Origin: Metridium senile
Lineage: Eukaryota > Cnidaria > Anthozoa > Actiniaria > Metridiidae
Length of the DNA stretch: 64,000 nucleotides
Direction: 5' to 3'
Assembly (NCBI GenBank): GCA_949775045.1
Contig: CATKSA010000220.1
Span: forward strand, 124,001-188,000
Shown here: piece by piece, positions 54,521 through 64,000 of the stretch
Position numbering within the stretch: the first letter of the stretch is position 1
Layout: every line of letters starts with the position of its first letter
Notes under the pieces: generated by a model
What the model saw: the letters and a program-made list of their open reading frames with translations, nothing else
Databases searched by the model: none
Told to the model about the DNA's origin: nothing
Program-made: the position numbers and the translations under genes

Positions 54521-54865
54521 ATGGCTAAGTACCGACTATCTATGCAGAATCAACAGGGGCAATCGCACATTCTTCCGGAGAATCAATATGCAAAATTAAC
54601 AGAGGCAATCGTGCCTTCGTGGGTGGATTTGGAAACACGAGGAGGAATAGAAGCCTTGATCAACGACATTAAATCGACGAAAGTGAGTCCCCTTCAGCAG
54701 CCAGAGCCTACAGTAATTGATGCATTTTGTGATAGAAACGGCGTAGCAAGTGATAAAAAGAAGGCACTGATAAACTTATTGACTGGTAGCATAAAAGAAA
54801 AAAAAATGTTGATATTGAAAGATCTAACCCAAGGAACCTCCCGGACGATCAATATGGAAGAATAG
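54521..54865 (+). CDS. Small Polinton protein with in-frame TAG, Polinton B
   Basis: As 16256-16600, including the TAG at 54863-54865 and the 24-codon acidic stretch after it. Confidence 0.5.
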   Translation: MAKYRLSMQNQQGQSHILPENQYAKLTEAIVPSWVDLETRGGIEALINDIKSTKVSPLQQPEPTVIDAFCDRNGVASDKKKALINLLTGSIKEKKMLILKDLTQGTSRTINMEE

Positions 54866-55411
54866 ACGTTTGCTGACGAACCTGCAGAAGGCAATGAAGA
54901 AGTGGAAGAGGATAAATCTGAAGGTGAAGACCCACGCTGAACTGAATTTGAATTTTCACTTGATCATTTGTGTTTGAAATTTATGTAGAACGATTAGGAG
55001 CTAGTAGAATCACTGACACGTGTACGATGTTACATAATCATAATTGAATCACGTTTTAGTCATCACACATAACTTGTTAACACTTGTGTTTGTAATTTTT
55101 TTTTCCTCGAGCATAATTTTCTAGCTTCTTCCAACTTGACGTGTAATTGCAATGAGTAAAATAATTAAACAGGATCAATTATCATTATGTATTGTATTAT
55201 ATTGTTCCCTCATGGGCGACAAAAACTCGTTTCGATGTGACGTCATACATTCCTAACCTCCCTAACAACGAGCAATTCTGAAAATAGATTTTGTGTTTAC
55301 ATCGAGAGTTCGTAGTTGTTAGGGATATCTGGTATGCAGTCTATTGTTAAGCACGTGAACAGTTATTGTTTTATTGCAATACGTCACATCCGCCCGCGTG
55401 CATCTCACATG
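54866..55411. other. Polinton B intergenic region
   Basis: As 16601-17146; 11-bp inverted repeat and no gene. Confidence 0.5.
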
Positions 55412-56941
55412 CTATCGAAATAGATACCAAGCTAAACCAGCCGTGAAGGCTGTGATCACGATAAGGTTATTTTCGTGACGGTCTGTTGTCACGCGCTGAC
55501 CTGCTTCGCTAATCTTCACATCCGGTTTCGGTTTTGCTACCTCACTCTTCGCCTCTGGTTGATGTGGTAACACAACCTTTGAATGGCCCATATCATGCGC
55601 GATACCGACAGATTTCATTTCAGCGTTTAGCGATTCATTTAATCCGAATTTCATATCGGTGGAAGCTTTTTGTAGTTTGTTGTTGTAACCAACAGTCGAC
55701 TGAGTATTGATAACTAATTTTGACGGTAATAACCAACAGCCTGGGGCGATTGCAAAGTCAAGTTTAACCTTGGCTTCTTGGATTGCTAATTGATATCTTT
55801 GGATGCTCTTAGTGATGTCACGTTCAACAACAGCGCTTTCAAATAATTGTAAAAACACGTTTTGAGTTTCTAAGGCCGAACCAGAATTTCCAATAATACT
55901 ACTTCTAGTGTTTACTTGACTTCCAAGAATGCAATAAACGCTAGATTCTAGACTTTGATTCAATCGTGACAGCCCGGCCTTTGTCAAGCCTAATCCTTTC
56001 TGTAGGATAAAATATCTATATGGATGTTCTTCCAAGGGTGAAATATATTCCAAGCCACGATCACCCCACGAACCGCTCTCGTCCTTGAAATGAAAGAAAC
56101 CGTCAGGCCACACCGCGGTATATTTACCGTCTAGTTCATCGTCATACGCATTCTTCACAACCTTCACCTCATCGAATAACGTCTTGTAGATAATACCCAG
56201 CCCGTGGTTATCTCCCGCAGTATAACGAAAAGCGCTGTTGGCGGATATATCAAACTCACGGCAGAGTTTATCGTAAGCGCTTATATTATAGGAGTTGTTT
56301 ATATTGTTGAAATATTTATCGCCGGGTAAGGGAACGCTCATTTCAGCAAGTATTCGTCTGGTGGTAAATAAGATGTGAAATCTTATCAACGAGCTTATCA
56401 TAGGATCATGGCTATTACTCAACATATCGTAAGAAACACCGCAACCAGCAGTAGAACACCAAACGGCAAAAGACAGTTGTTGAGACCAATATCTCATACT
56501 GGGAGCCGACAACCATTGATGACTTTCTTTAGCAGTAGTGTGTTTGATTATTAGATGGGTGAATATATTTCTAGGTTTTACTGTAAACTTTGAGTGCGGT
56601 TCAACATATACATCAAGTGATGTAAGGTCTGCACTTGGAGGGCTTTTGTTAAATGGCGTACATAAAACGGGGTAATTAGTCTTTTGGTAAAGAAATTCTT
56701 TCGGAAAGGATGCGGTTGGCGGCCCTGCTCCGCTCCTCAGAAAATCGTTTATATTTTCGGGCTTATAGGTGCGTCCATTCCAGCTCGGAAATTCATACAA
56801 TGTTTTAACAAGCTTTCCATCGTTATTGAATGGGTTGTAATCATCACCGTTAAATAAAAACCGCACCTCTCCATTCTCGTTAGAAGAGAAGCGATATCTA
56901 TCGTAGTTCGGATATAACCTCTCAAATTCTGTAAACTTCAT
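55412..56941 (-). CDS. Virion-type protein with C-terminal anchor, Polinton B
   Basis: 509 residues from the ATG at 56941, preceded by the TTTAAA box and 12-bp hairpin (56940-56979). Same as 17147-18676. Confidence 0.8.
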   Translation of the reverse strand: MKFTEFERLYPNYDRYRFSSNENGEVRFLFNGDDYNPFNNDGKLVKTLYEFPSWNGRTYKPENINDFLRSGAGPPTASFPKEFLYQKTNYPVLCTPFNKSPPSADLTSLDVYVEPHSKFTVKPRNIFTHLIIKHTTAKESHQWLSAPSMRYWSQQLSFAVWCSTAGCGVSYDMLSNSHDPMISSLIRFHILFTTRRILAEMSVPLPGDKYFNNINNSYNISAYDKLCREFDISANSAFRYTAGDNHGLGIIYKTLFDEVKVVKNAYDDELDGKYTAVWPDGFFHFKDESGSWGDRGLEYISPLEEHPYRYFILQKGLGLTKAGLSRLNQSLESSVYCILGSQVNTRSSIIGNSGSALETQNVFLQLFESAVVERDITKSIQRYQLAIQEAKVKLDFAIAPGCWLLPSKLVINTQSTVGYNNKLQKASTDMKFGLNESLNAEMKSVGIAHDMGHSKVVLPHQPEAKSEVAKPKPDVKISEAGQRVTTDRHENNLIVITAFTAGLAWYLFR

Positions 56942-57096
56942 CTTATATGTTTTTTCTTTTAACATATAAGATTTTAAATAGCTTTGATTAATGTTTTTTA
57001 TTACCCGTTTTGGGTAATAAAAAAAGGTTAAGAATCAGTTCTTTGTATATCTCAATTCATAGATCCATCCATAAGGTGTTCTCTCAGATAGAACTT

Positions 57097-57690
57097 TCAT
57101 CGAGCGGGTCCTTTCGTGAGGTCTTTTAGAATTTCTTCTCTCACCGCTTCCCTCAGCTTGTTCACGTCGATATTTTTTTCATTCTCCTTTCTTGACTTTT
57201 TACGAATCTGGAGCTTTAGAACCTCAAACTTATCCACCTCATTCAAGATCAAGGAAAACTCTTCGTCTGATATTTTGTTGTCTTTCAGAGCTTTAGAAAC
57301 CAAGTCACGTATGCTATTTACTTTTGCCCTTGCCATCGCCGCCGTTTGGTCGTGCTTAGAGACTTTTTGCGACAGGCGTTTAGAAACCGACGCACAGCCT
57401 ACAGACGTAAGACCAAAAACACCTGCTAAAGCTCCCAACGGAACTCCTACGACAAGTCCAAAACCGGACAGAGACGTACCTAAACCACTAGACCCGAGAA
57501 TGACGGATAGGACTCCCGTGCTCATGCTTAACTTTGAAAACGTGCTCTGCGTTCGTTTATACTTTTTTCTCACGTTCTCATAATGTTTGACTTCTTTTTC
57601 CAAACTTCCCATGGCGTCATAGGTCTTTTGAAGTCTGAAGTTATCACCACTTTGTGGTACATTTGGATAGATTTGATTATAATCCTCCAT
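57097..57690 (-). CDS. Membrane protein, 197 aa, Polinton B
   Basis: Same as 18832-19425: hydrophobic middle, charged helical ends. The 13-bp hairpin follows at 57024-56994. Confidence 0.75.
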   Translation of the reverse strand: MEDYNQIYPNVPQSGDNFRLQKTYDAMGSLEKEVKHYENVRKKYKRTQSTFSKLSMSTGVLSVILGSSGLGTSLSGFGLVVGVPLGALAGVFGLTSVGCASVSKRLSQKVSKHDQTAAMARAKVNSIRDLVSKALKDNKISDEEFSLILNEVDKFEVLKLQIRKKSRKENEKNIDVNKLREAVREEILKDLTKGPAR

Positions 57691-57717
57691 ATTTTTATTA
57701 TGAAGAAAGGTTATTCT

Positions 57718-58338
57718 TTAAGTAATTTCTAAAATTATACGTATCGGGTAGATATTCTCTATCGTATTTCCATCACCGTCCTTCATACTAAAACGAAGAC
57801 TACTCACGTAATCAACTGATGTGGCACTAAGCTGTATCGGACTGTGTGGACTAAAGTTTATCTTTCCTTTATCAAGCTCTATACATGCTAAGATTTGTGA
57901 GGGAGCTCCTTGTTTGAGGGAGCCAGATGTGTTAACAAGGTCGCAGTGGATAAAAATAGCGTCAAGAGTCTTTATCTGTATCTCGTGTCGAGACTCTGCT
58001 TTCAGACTTTTGTTTTTGAGTCCTAACAGGTCGGCAAACGATTCGTTCAGCGTGACGTTTTGATGAGCTATGAGTGATGATTTTTCAATAGAGATTGACT
58101 TTTCACCAAGACGCATAGCCTCGCCTATTTGGCGTTTTAGCGTTTCAACCGTATACTGTCCTGCGGGGATCCTAAGGATAATGCTTTCACCGTTAGAAAC
58201 GGTTCCCTCACTTGGAAGATTCTTCCAGCGATTATAAAACGTGCACCTTCGCAACGTAATAAACCGCGGCTTTTCAATAGGATGTTCTAAATAGACTGTG
58301 AAGTCACCAACTTTACCTTCAATGTAGAGTAATACCAT
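57718..58338 (-). CDS. Minor capsid (penton-type) protein, Polinton B
   Basis: 206 residues, same as 19453-20073. Its TTTAAAAG box lies in the last codons of the upstream membrane gene, whose stop is 6 nt away. Confidence 0.75.
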   Translation of the reverse strand: MVLLYIEGKVGDFTVYLEHPIEKPRFITLRRCTFYNRWKNLPSEGTVSNGESIILRIPAGQYTVETLKRQIGEAMRLGEKSISIEKSSLIAHQNVTLNESFADLLGLKNKSLKAESRHEIQIKTLDAIFIHCDLVNTSGSLKQGAPSQILACIELDKGKINFSPHSPIQLSATSVDYVSSLRFSMKDGDGNTIENIYPIRIILEIT

Positions 58339-58344
58339 TTTCTA

Positions 58345-59253
58345 TTACTTTCTTCTCCTTTTAAATCGTTCAACAAAATATAGGACGACAGCGACGATGA
58401 GAAGCCATGCGTTTTTTGCTAAAAACCCAACAACTTCACCTGCCGTTTTGAAAATGAAACTAGCTATCGCACCAACCATTCCCGGTAGTATTTCACCCAA
58501 TTTTTTACCTATGGTTTTCAGACCATTTCCAACACCTTTTGCGACAGCAGTCAGCGCAGCTTTCAGATTAGAGACAATAACACCGATGACCACACCAACT
58601 GCTGTTATCACGGCAACGGTGGTAAATCCATATTTCTTAAAAATCGCCTTTACACGGTCCTTCAGAGACATCCTTTCCTCTATGCTCTCATTCTCCCGCT
58701 CTAGTTGCTCAATCTCACTCTGCGTTTCCCCAATCTGCGTATCTATGGTCTCTCTTCGATTCTCAGGGACCTCATTTCTATCGGTCTCTAACCGCCTCAA
58801 CCTTTCTTTTCTATTTGCAACCTCTTCTTCATTGGAGCGGATAATCTCTTCAGCGGACGGTCCAAGACTTTTCTTGATGTCCTTTGGGAGCTCTCCATTC
58901 AACTCACCCCCTACGCCAAATAATGGTCTAGCCCTACCGCCCCGCCTTTTAAGCTTTACGATGACATTGTCATAGTCATCGAGAGTGGCTGTAAAGGGTG
59001 ATTTCGCAGGGTTTATATTAGGATATTTTTCACGAATTCTATCCCAAGCGTTTCCCATCCCCTCTTCTCTAGGTATTAATGGAGTATGTTCATCCACACC
59101 ATGTATAAACGATGTTTCATCTGTAGTATGACGGCGGAAAGGATCATGAGTTGATGTGGATGTCATGGGGATTGACTCACCCTCATTATCATCGCCTGGA
59201 TCAACAGGTTCGAAAGGATTTTCTCTATCGGGAATCTCTGGGTCAATATCCAT
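58345..59253 (-). CDS. Coiled-coil/membrane protein, 302 aa, intact in Polinton B
   Basis: An acidic Pro-rich N-terminus (1-60) carries a PLIPREE-like segment. A charged middle leads into a coiled coil (about 140-200, with ERENESIEER). Then come a hydrophobic segment (about 208-225), an amphipathic Gly/Lys-rich region (about 227-275), a second hydrophobic segment (about 280-295) and a basic tail RFKRRRK. No known family. Two membrane segments and an amphipathic stretch suggest a virion protein acting on membranes, which is inference. This is the undamaged version of the gene split at codon 225 in copy A. TTTAAAG box and 10-bp hairpin at 59252-59288. Confidence 0.8.
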   Translation of the reverse strand: MDIDPEIPDRENPFEPVDPGDDNEGESIPMTSTSTHDPFRRHTTDETSFIHGVDEHTPLIPREEGMGNAWDRIREKYPNINPAKSPFTATLDDYDNVIVKLKRRGGRARPLFGVGGELNGELPKDIKKSLGPSAEEIIRSNEEEVANRKERLRRLETDRNEVPENRRETIDTQIGETQSEIEQLERENESIEERMSLKDRVKAIFKKYGFTTVAVITAVGVVIGVIVSNLKAALTAVAKGVGNGLKTIGKKLGEILPGMVGAIASFIFKTAGEVVGFLAKNAWLLIVAVVLYFVERFKRRRK

Positions 59254-59289
59254 TTCTTATTTTGTAAGTAGAATAAGAAATCTTTAAAC

Positions 59290-59706
59290 TTATATCCATT
59301 TACTCGCTACATAGCCGAGAGCTAACATTCCACCACCGACATATGCCATCTCTCCCATCTTTTGGTTGCTGCCCGGTCTATAGTAATCTGAGAGCTCAGG
59401 CTCTTTCAAATCAAAATCTGGATGTGTTTGAGAATATAATCTGAAAGCCTCATCTGTCTCTTTATCGTTCTCATCTGCACGAACTTTATTATTGTATTCT
59501 TTCGCCAACCAATCCTGATATTCCTGTCTTTTTTTCTGCCACCCACCCATTGCTTGTTGATACTTTTCAAGTGCTTTATCATGTCTTATTTTTTCTTTAT
59601 CAACATGAGTACCATCAGAAGATAAGTATTTTGCAAGGTAACTCCCTCCAACAAATGTTGTTGCATTAAGAATAGCTCCTCCAATCATCAATGCTATTGT
59701 TGCCAT
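59290..59706 (-). CDS. Small membrane protein, 138 aa, Polinton B
   Basis: Same as 24859-25275, with hydrophobic helices at both ends. Confidence 0.75.
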   Translation of the reverse strand: MATIALMIGGAILNATTFVGGSYLAKYLSSDGTHVDKEKIRHDKALEKYQQAMGGWQKKRQEYQDWLAKEYNNKVRADENDKETDEAFRLYSQTHPDFDLKEPELSDYYRPGSNQKMGEMAYVGGGMLALGYVASKWI

Positions 59707-59728
59707 TTATTAATCAAAGCAGTATTTT

Positions 59729-59953
59729 TTAGATGGTTTTAGGTATGATCTTTTGAGTTTCCAGATAATCTTTCAAGTACATACTTCCAGACAGAACCGC
59801 GACCCACTTGGCATAACTAACGATAGATGAAGAGGGGTCATTGATAAACGATTCCTTCATAACTTTCTTTCCAACATAGCCAACACCGGCGGCCAATCCG
59901 ATAATGACGGCTGAATCGGTAACCGTTTTCACAAGTTTGTTTTCAGTTGACAT
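59729..59953 (-). CDS. Small membrane protein, 74 aa, Polinton B
   Basis: Same as 25298-25522; TTTAAAG box 24 nt before the ATG. Confidence 0.65.
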   Translation of the reverse strand: MSTENKLVKTVTDSAVIIGLAAGVGYVGKKVMKESFINDPSSSIVSYAKWVAVLSGSMYLKDYLETQKIIPKTI

Positions 59954-59992
59954 GATTTTATTATTGATAGAGAAAAGCTTTAAACTATTTTC

Positions 59993-60406
59993 TTACAGCA
60001 TGCCTATTTTCGGAGTTGATTTGGTAGCCTGTGGGATAGGAATTTTTGATGGTGGTGGTTCTTTGAATGATTCTGGTATATGAGTTGGGACCTGTGATAA
60101 ATCAACTACTCTGTTTTTGTAGTACCTCATAAATATATCAACTGCGGTAAACCCTATTCCAACTATAGAAAGCACAGTTGTAAAAGATAGCTCCGGAATC
60201 CAGGCCTGTCCCTCATCAGAAGGTTCCTCAGGGCTTCGATCAGCCTCACGTTTCATTTCCCTAGCTAACGCCTCTTTCGCCTTCCTATTATACGCAGCAA
60301 GCTTCCTACCGGCATCGACTTTTTTAGGATCTTTTTCCTTAGTTCCGCTTTTTGCTGGAAGTGGATTCTTAGTAATCTGTTCAACCTCTTGATTTTCGTT
60401 AGACAT
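59993..60406 (-). CDS. Small protein with one membrane segment, 137 aa, Polinton B
   Basis: Same as 25562-25975; box and 9-bp hairpin directly upstream (60407-60440). Confidence 0.7.
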   Translation of the reverse strand: MSNENQEVEQITKNPLPAKSGTKEKDPKKVDAGRKLAAYNRKAKEALAREMKREADRSPEEPSDEGQAWIPELSFTTVLSIVGIGFTAVDIFMRYYKNRVVDLSQVPTHIPESFKEPPPSKIPIPQATKSTPKIGML

Positions 60407-60497
60407 GATTCTTTATGTGTTCAGGTAAAGAATCTTTAAATCAAAATCCATGCTCAAGAGTTTTCTAAGTTGTGCTCAAGAGTTTTCTAAGTTGTGC

Positions 60498-61028
60498 TCA
60501 AGAGTTTTCTAAGTTGTGCTCAAGGGTTTGCTCAGTTGTGCTTGAAAGTTCTTGTATTTTGCTGGAAACCTCCTCTGATGCTCCTAGTTTAACATGCCTA
60601 GCAACTTGAAAGAGAGCGCTAGCAAGTGCTACCAATCTTCCACCTTTCAAAACCAAGAGACCTGCAAAGTTTGACAGTTCACGTTTAACCAATTCATCAT
60701 TCTGTAAGTCTTTGCTAAGCGCTTCAACGTTATCTACAGGAACCACGTAGGAGATGGCGTGAGACGCTGCTTGAAGTGCAGATTCTACTAACCCTCCCGT
60801 TACTTGTTTTCCTAAGACAGCCTGATAACGAACAAAATACTTTTCAACTTCTTTTGCTGTGAGTTTCTTGATATCACCAAGACTCATATCAATACCGAGA
60901 TACTCCTTAGTAGTCCCCAACGATGCGAGAATAGCCAGTGATTCTCGTTTGACTTCAATATCATCAGTAGGTAGACTAGGTGCAGCCTCAACCGGTTGCT
61001 CATTAATATAATCCTCAACACTTGCCAT
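60498..61028 (-). CDS. Polinton protein, 176 aa, copy B
   Basis: Same as 26067-26597; stop within the 22-bp tandem repeat (60455-60526). Confidence 0.7.
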   Translation of the reverse strand: MASVEDYINEQPVEAAPSLPTDDIEVKRESLAILASLGTTKEYLGIDMSLGDIKKLTAKEVEKYFVRYQAVLGKQVTGGLVESALQAASHAISYVVPVDNVEALSKDLQNDELVKRELSNFAGLLVLKGGRLVALASALFQVARHVKLGASEEVSSKIQELSSTTEQTLEHNLENS

Positions 61029-61067
61029 CTTTTTCTTGTTTCGTCTTGAAACAAGAACAACAACTCT

Positions 61068-61694
61068 TTAAATCACTGTAGGAATCTCCAAATAACATTG
61101 AAATGGATATCTCAAACAGAAACACAGTCTCGAATATCGTTCTGTTTTCAGAAGTTCTATAAATTTTTTACGTGTTTCAACATCCAGATCACCCCCATAA
61201 TCTTCAAAGAGAGTTTTTGCAGCAATTTGAGATGGATTATGGAATGCTACAACACAGGCGACGTTGTCACGAAATGGTTTAGCGATCGAATTCGTTTGTT
61301 GCGTCAAAACCCATACAGATAACCCCTCATGCCTGCCAGAAAAGGCAAGATCGATAAACTTGTTAGAACGCTGTTTCAAGTCCTTAGACACAGCGCAGTC
61401 GTCTAAAATAATTAGCGTATTTGTGCCAGAGAGCAATTCTGTGGTTAGCTTTAACAACTCATTAATCTCATCGCCGTTGCTAGCATCTGGAGACAGCACA
61501 ATAAAGCGTTTATCATTCCTGGCAAATCTGTGATAGGTCTTATTCTTTGCATAGGTTGGACATATCAAAACGATATATTCAAAGACATTGCGGAACGGTC
61601 CTCGGAGTTGTTCTATTAAATATTTTGTTTTCCCACAATTAGTAGGTCCTGTGATGATACAATGAAATGGTGTTTTATCTTGTAACTCTTCCAT
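61068..61694 (-). CDS. Genome-packaging ATPase, Polinton B
   Basis: 208 residues from the ATG at 61694; Walker A GPTNCGKT and Walker B LIILDD as in copy A. Confidence 0.88.
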   Translation of the reverse strand: MEELQDKTPFHCIITGPTNCGKTKYLIEQLRGPFRNVFEYIVLICPTYAKNKTYHRFARNDKRFIVLSPDASNGDEINELLKLTTELLSGTNTLIILDDCAVSKDLKQRSNKFIDLAFSGRHEGLSVWVLTQQTNSIAKPFRDNVACVVAFHNPSQIAAKTLFEDYGGDLDVETRKKFIELLKTERYSRLCFCLRYPFQCYLEIPTVI

Positions 61695-61719
61695 TCTTTG
61701 TATCACGCAAGTCTTTTTT

Positions 61720-62961
61720 TTAATACAAGATTGCATTCAAATTCGAGTGCATGATCTCCATCAGCGCATCGGCCACTACAAACATGTGGCAGTTGATACT
61801 ACCGCTTCCTCCGACTTTCCGTTTCATTTCTAGTTTTACTCCGTCTCGCGTGTTGTTCAAGACTAGACCTCCTCCGTGAATGTTGTTATCTGAGTGTGTT
61901 CTCAAGTCGATCCACAAAGCAAACTTGTTATCAGTGTAAAAATCTTGTTGCTTGAGCGAACTTGTGAATCCGAGTCGTTTCTTTATCGATTCCCACAAGT
62001 CGGTTGGCATCATTCCTTTGGAATAGAGTCGGTTTGGCATTCCGTCAACATTGATGTGAATTGACTTTATATCGGGGTTGACAAACTTCTCAGAGTCTCG
62101 CGTGCCCGCTGCGTGATTCTCTGTAAATAGACAGAGCACTCCCGTCATTGATTTTCTCGGTAGATTGATATGCTCGTTAATAACCGAGTCATTTGGCTTG
62201 GAGATGGTGAAAGTCTTGTGAAGAATGACGTTCTCGTAGAAGAAGCCTTTCCCAATTTGATAGGAGGTCGCTGCCTCCCTAGCAAGATATTCACTGGAAA
62301 TGCATAGGTACTCCAGTTCAAGGTTTGTAATTGTATACGTTGGAGTCTTGACTGTGTCAGAATAGACAACAACGTCTGATACGGGAGCGAGTGTAATCTC
62401 AAATGTGAGTGGGTGTGGCAGAGCTTTTGGGTAGAAAACACCATGCTCATTCAGAATAGGATGGTCCAGTGGGATCTTGTACTTGGTGTTGTGAACTGCT
62501 GCAAGAGCTACCTCTTTTGCGTTAGAGGTAACCTTGTCTCCTGCATTCGTTCTGAGTTTTCTCATGTTCTCTAATGAGATACCCTGTTTCAATCTATCCT
62601 CTCGCTCCTCCTTGGGGATGAATAGGTCATGATAAGTTTGAAATAGATCGTATCTTTGAGTATCCTGTAGTGTTTCTCCACCAAAAAGAACCCTGAGCCT
62701 GGACACTAGGTTTCGACCAACGTTGTTGACGAGAGTATTATTCGTATGCCCTGCGACACCTAAGTCGAATAGTAAGGATATACTTCCGGGAACGATAACC
62801 ACATTTTCAGCAAGTTTTGGTATGTTTAAATACAGAGTCTCCCCAGGGTTTGCAGATGAGGGGTTCAACGTGATTCGATTAAGTGAAGATTCCGCCTTCA
62901 AACCGAAAGGTTCTCGCGGGATTCTGTTTGGATTAAGTTTTTCTGAAATAGCTTGTGACAT
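61720..62961 (-). CDS. Major capsid protein, Polinton B
   Basis: 413 residues, same as 27289-28530; intact. Confidence 0.85.
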   Translation of the reverse strand: MSQAISEKLNPNRIPREPFGLKAESSLNRITLNPSSANPGETLYLNIPKLAENVVIVPGSISLLFDLGVAGHTNNTLVNNVGRNLVSRLRVLFGGETLQDTQRYDLFQTYHDLFIPKEEREDRLKQGISLENMRKLRTNAGDKVTSNAKEVALAAVHNTKYKIPLDHPILNEHGVFYPKALPHPLTFEITLAPVSDVVVYSDTVKTPTYTITNLELEYLCISSEYLAREAATSYQIGKGFFYENVILHKTFTISKPNDSVINEHINLPRKSMTGVLCLFTENHAAGTRDSEKFVNPDIKSIHINVDGMPNRLYSKGMMPTDLWESIKKRLGFTSSLKQQDFYTDNKFALWIDLRTHSDNNIHGGGLVLNNTRDGVKLEMKRKVGGSGSINCHMFVVADALMEIMHSNLNAILY

Positions 62962-62994
62962 AATTATTTTAAGAGAAGGATAGATAATCTTTAA

Positions 62995-63993
62995 ATGAAT
63001 AACGACGAAAGCAGGTTATCAAAAATATACTACAGTACTAGGGGGTACTGGAAAGGCTATGAAGCTATCAATAAATTGGCGGATGCTGCTAAAGTGGGTC
63101 AATCTACATCTAAGAAGTGGCTTGAGAAACAGGCGTTGTGGCAAATCTATTTACCACCTCCAAGATATATTCCAAGACCACATTGGGTCGTTGTCAAAAC
63201 AAACTATATCCACCAGGCTGATTTATTGTTCTTAACTCACGATACTGTAAAACGAAAGACCTACAAATATGCGCTGTTAGTGGTGGATGTTGCTTCAAGG
63301 TATGTTGATGCTGAAGCGCTAACGAGTAAAGATTCATGTGGAATTGCTAAAGCGTTTGAAAGAATCTATTCAAGGAAACTCAAGTGGCCAAATACGGTGA
63401 TTGTCGACCCTGGCACAGAATTTATGGGTGATGTTACAAAACTCATGAAAAAGAAGGGTGTTCGAATTCAACGAAGTGAGGCTAAAAACCATAAAGCTCA
63501 ATCTGTGGTAGAACGCGCAAATCGAACTTTGTCTGAAAGATTTTATAGCCATCAATATGCTCAAGAGATGTTATTAGAAAATGAAAGGTCAAGAGAATGG
63601 GTGAAGAGGTTGCCAAAAGTTTTGGAAGCAATCAATAGTAAGCCAAGACGCATCACTGGGAAAGAACCTGATAAAGCTGTGAGACTCAAAGAAGTTGATG
63701 TTAAACCCGTCGAATACAAGCGGCCTGTCGGACTTGACGAAGTGAGACTACCTCCTGCTGTTAAAGTAAGATATTTGCTTGCTCCAGGAGAAGACGAAGG
63801 AGGTGATAACCGTCGTGCGACGGATCCGGTCTGGAGTTTGGATATCTATGATTTATCACGGAGTGTTGTTTCGGTTGGACAGCCTGTGTTGTACTATCTA
63901 TCGGAGGGTGCGCCAAGGAGATCGTTCGTTAGAGAGGAACTTCAAATCGTTCCTGAAGATACTGAGTTACCTCCTAATTCTGTGTTAGAATAA
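62995..63993 (+). CDS. Polinton integrase, copy B
   Basis: 332 residues with the same D, D, E triad as 28564-29562. The start codon overlaps the capsid promoter box on the other strand. Confidence 0.92.
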   Translation: MNNDESRLSKIYYSTRGYWKGYEAINKLADAAKVGQSTSKKWLEKQALWQIYLPPPRYIPRPHWVVVKTNYIHQADLLFLTHDTVKRKTYKYALLVVDVASRYVDAEALTSKDSCGIAKAFERIYSRKLKWPNTVIVDPGTEFMGDVTKLMKKKGVRIQRSEAKNHKAQSVVERANRTLSERFYSHQYAQEMLLENERSREWVKRLPKVLEAINSKPRRITGKEPDKAVRLKEVDVKPVEYKRPVGLDEVRLPPAVKVRYLLAPGEDEGGDNRRATDPVWSLDIYDLSRSVVSVGQPVLYYLSEGAPRRSFVREELQIVPEDTELPPNSVLE

Positions 63994-64000
63994 TGCCCAT
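63942..64000 (-). CDS. DNA polymerase B, 3' end only (window edge)
   Basis: Last 19 codons and stop of polymerase B, in the frame seen at 29511 onward in copy A. The rest is outside the window. It overlaps the integrase 3' end by 52 bp. Confidence 0.85.
   Translation of the reverse strand, partial: GHYSNTELGGNSVSSGTI

Larger units (their letters stand above)
53584..64000. mobile_element. Polinton element, copy B (right part beyond window)
   Basis: Left end GTAGTTGC after TCAACCA (53577-53583), as in copy A: same insertion point, so the insertion predates the duplication. It lacks the Harbinger, so all its visible genes are unbroken. The window ends 59 bp into the 3' end of polymerase B. Confidence 0.95.

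Overview
The window is animal genomic DNA, AT-rich and intron-containing, with canonical splice sites. It holds TTAGGG-type telomere-like repeats, a LINE 3' end, several MITEs, a PIF/Harbinger element and Polinton (Maverick) virus-like elements. This mixture suits an invertebrate metazoan; a cnidarian would fit, but that is inference. The copies below are compared by eye, not by alignment.

Layout. The window is a tandem segmental duplication with a unit of about 38.8 kb. Copy A starts at 1 and runs to about 38,795; copy B starts at 38,796 and is cut off by the window end. In order, each copy carries: (i) the last unit of a 414-bp tandem array and a candidate terminal exon; (ii) a minus-strand tyrosine-recombinase (Crypton-like) gene with a duplicated 5' exon and iteron-filled introns; (iii) a LINE remnant, MITEs and microsatellites; (iv) a minus-strand spliced gene with a GNAT-like region and a staphylococcal-nuclease-like domain; (v) a Polinton inserted in the first coding exon of that gene; (vi) seen only after copy A, the detached exon 1, a 73-bp minisatellite, a plus-strand candidate first exon (ATGGCG in a YY1-like context) and nine 414/415-bp repeats, each with an exon-like 65-nt segment between consensus splice sites.

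Polinton. Copy A spans 15319-33496 with 268-bp inverted repeats and target-site duplication TCAACC(A). Plus-strand genes are a Cys/His-repeat protein, a small protein with an in-frame TAG, and the integrase. Minus-strand genes are protein-primed DNA polymerase B, major capsid protein, packaging ATPase, minor capsid protein and seven small or membrane-associated proteins. The genes look co-regulated: most starts have a TTTAAAG-like box about 20-37 nt upstream, often followed by a perfect hairpin reaching the ATG. One such box lies inside the inverted repeat and so serves both terminal genes, which share their N-terminal coding sequence. No adenain-like protease is visible.

Differences between copies. 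A 3,831-bp Harbinger element (DDE transposase plus a spliced Myb/SANT-like gene) sits only in the copy A Polinton and splits a membrane protein at codon 225; copy B keeps that gene intact. Copy B also lacks a 539-bp telomere-repeat-bearing segment and has a 10-bp insertion. Otherwise the copies look almost identical, so either the duplication is very recent or two haplotypes were joined in assembly.
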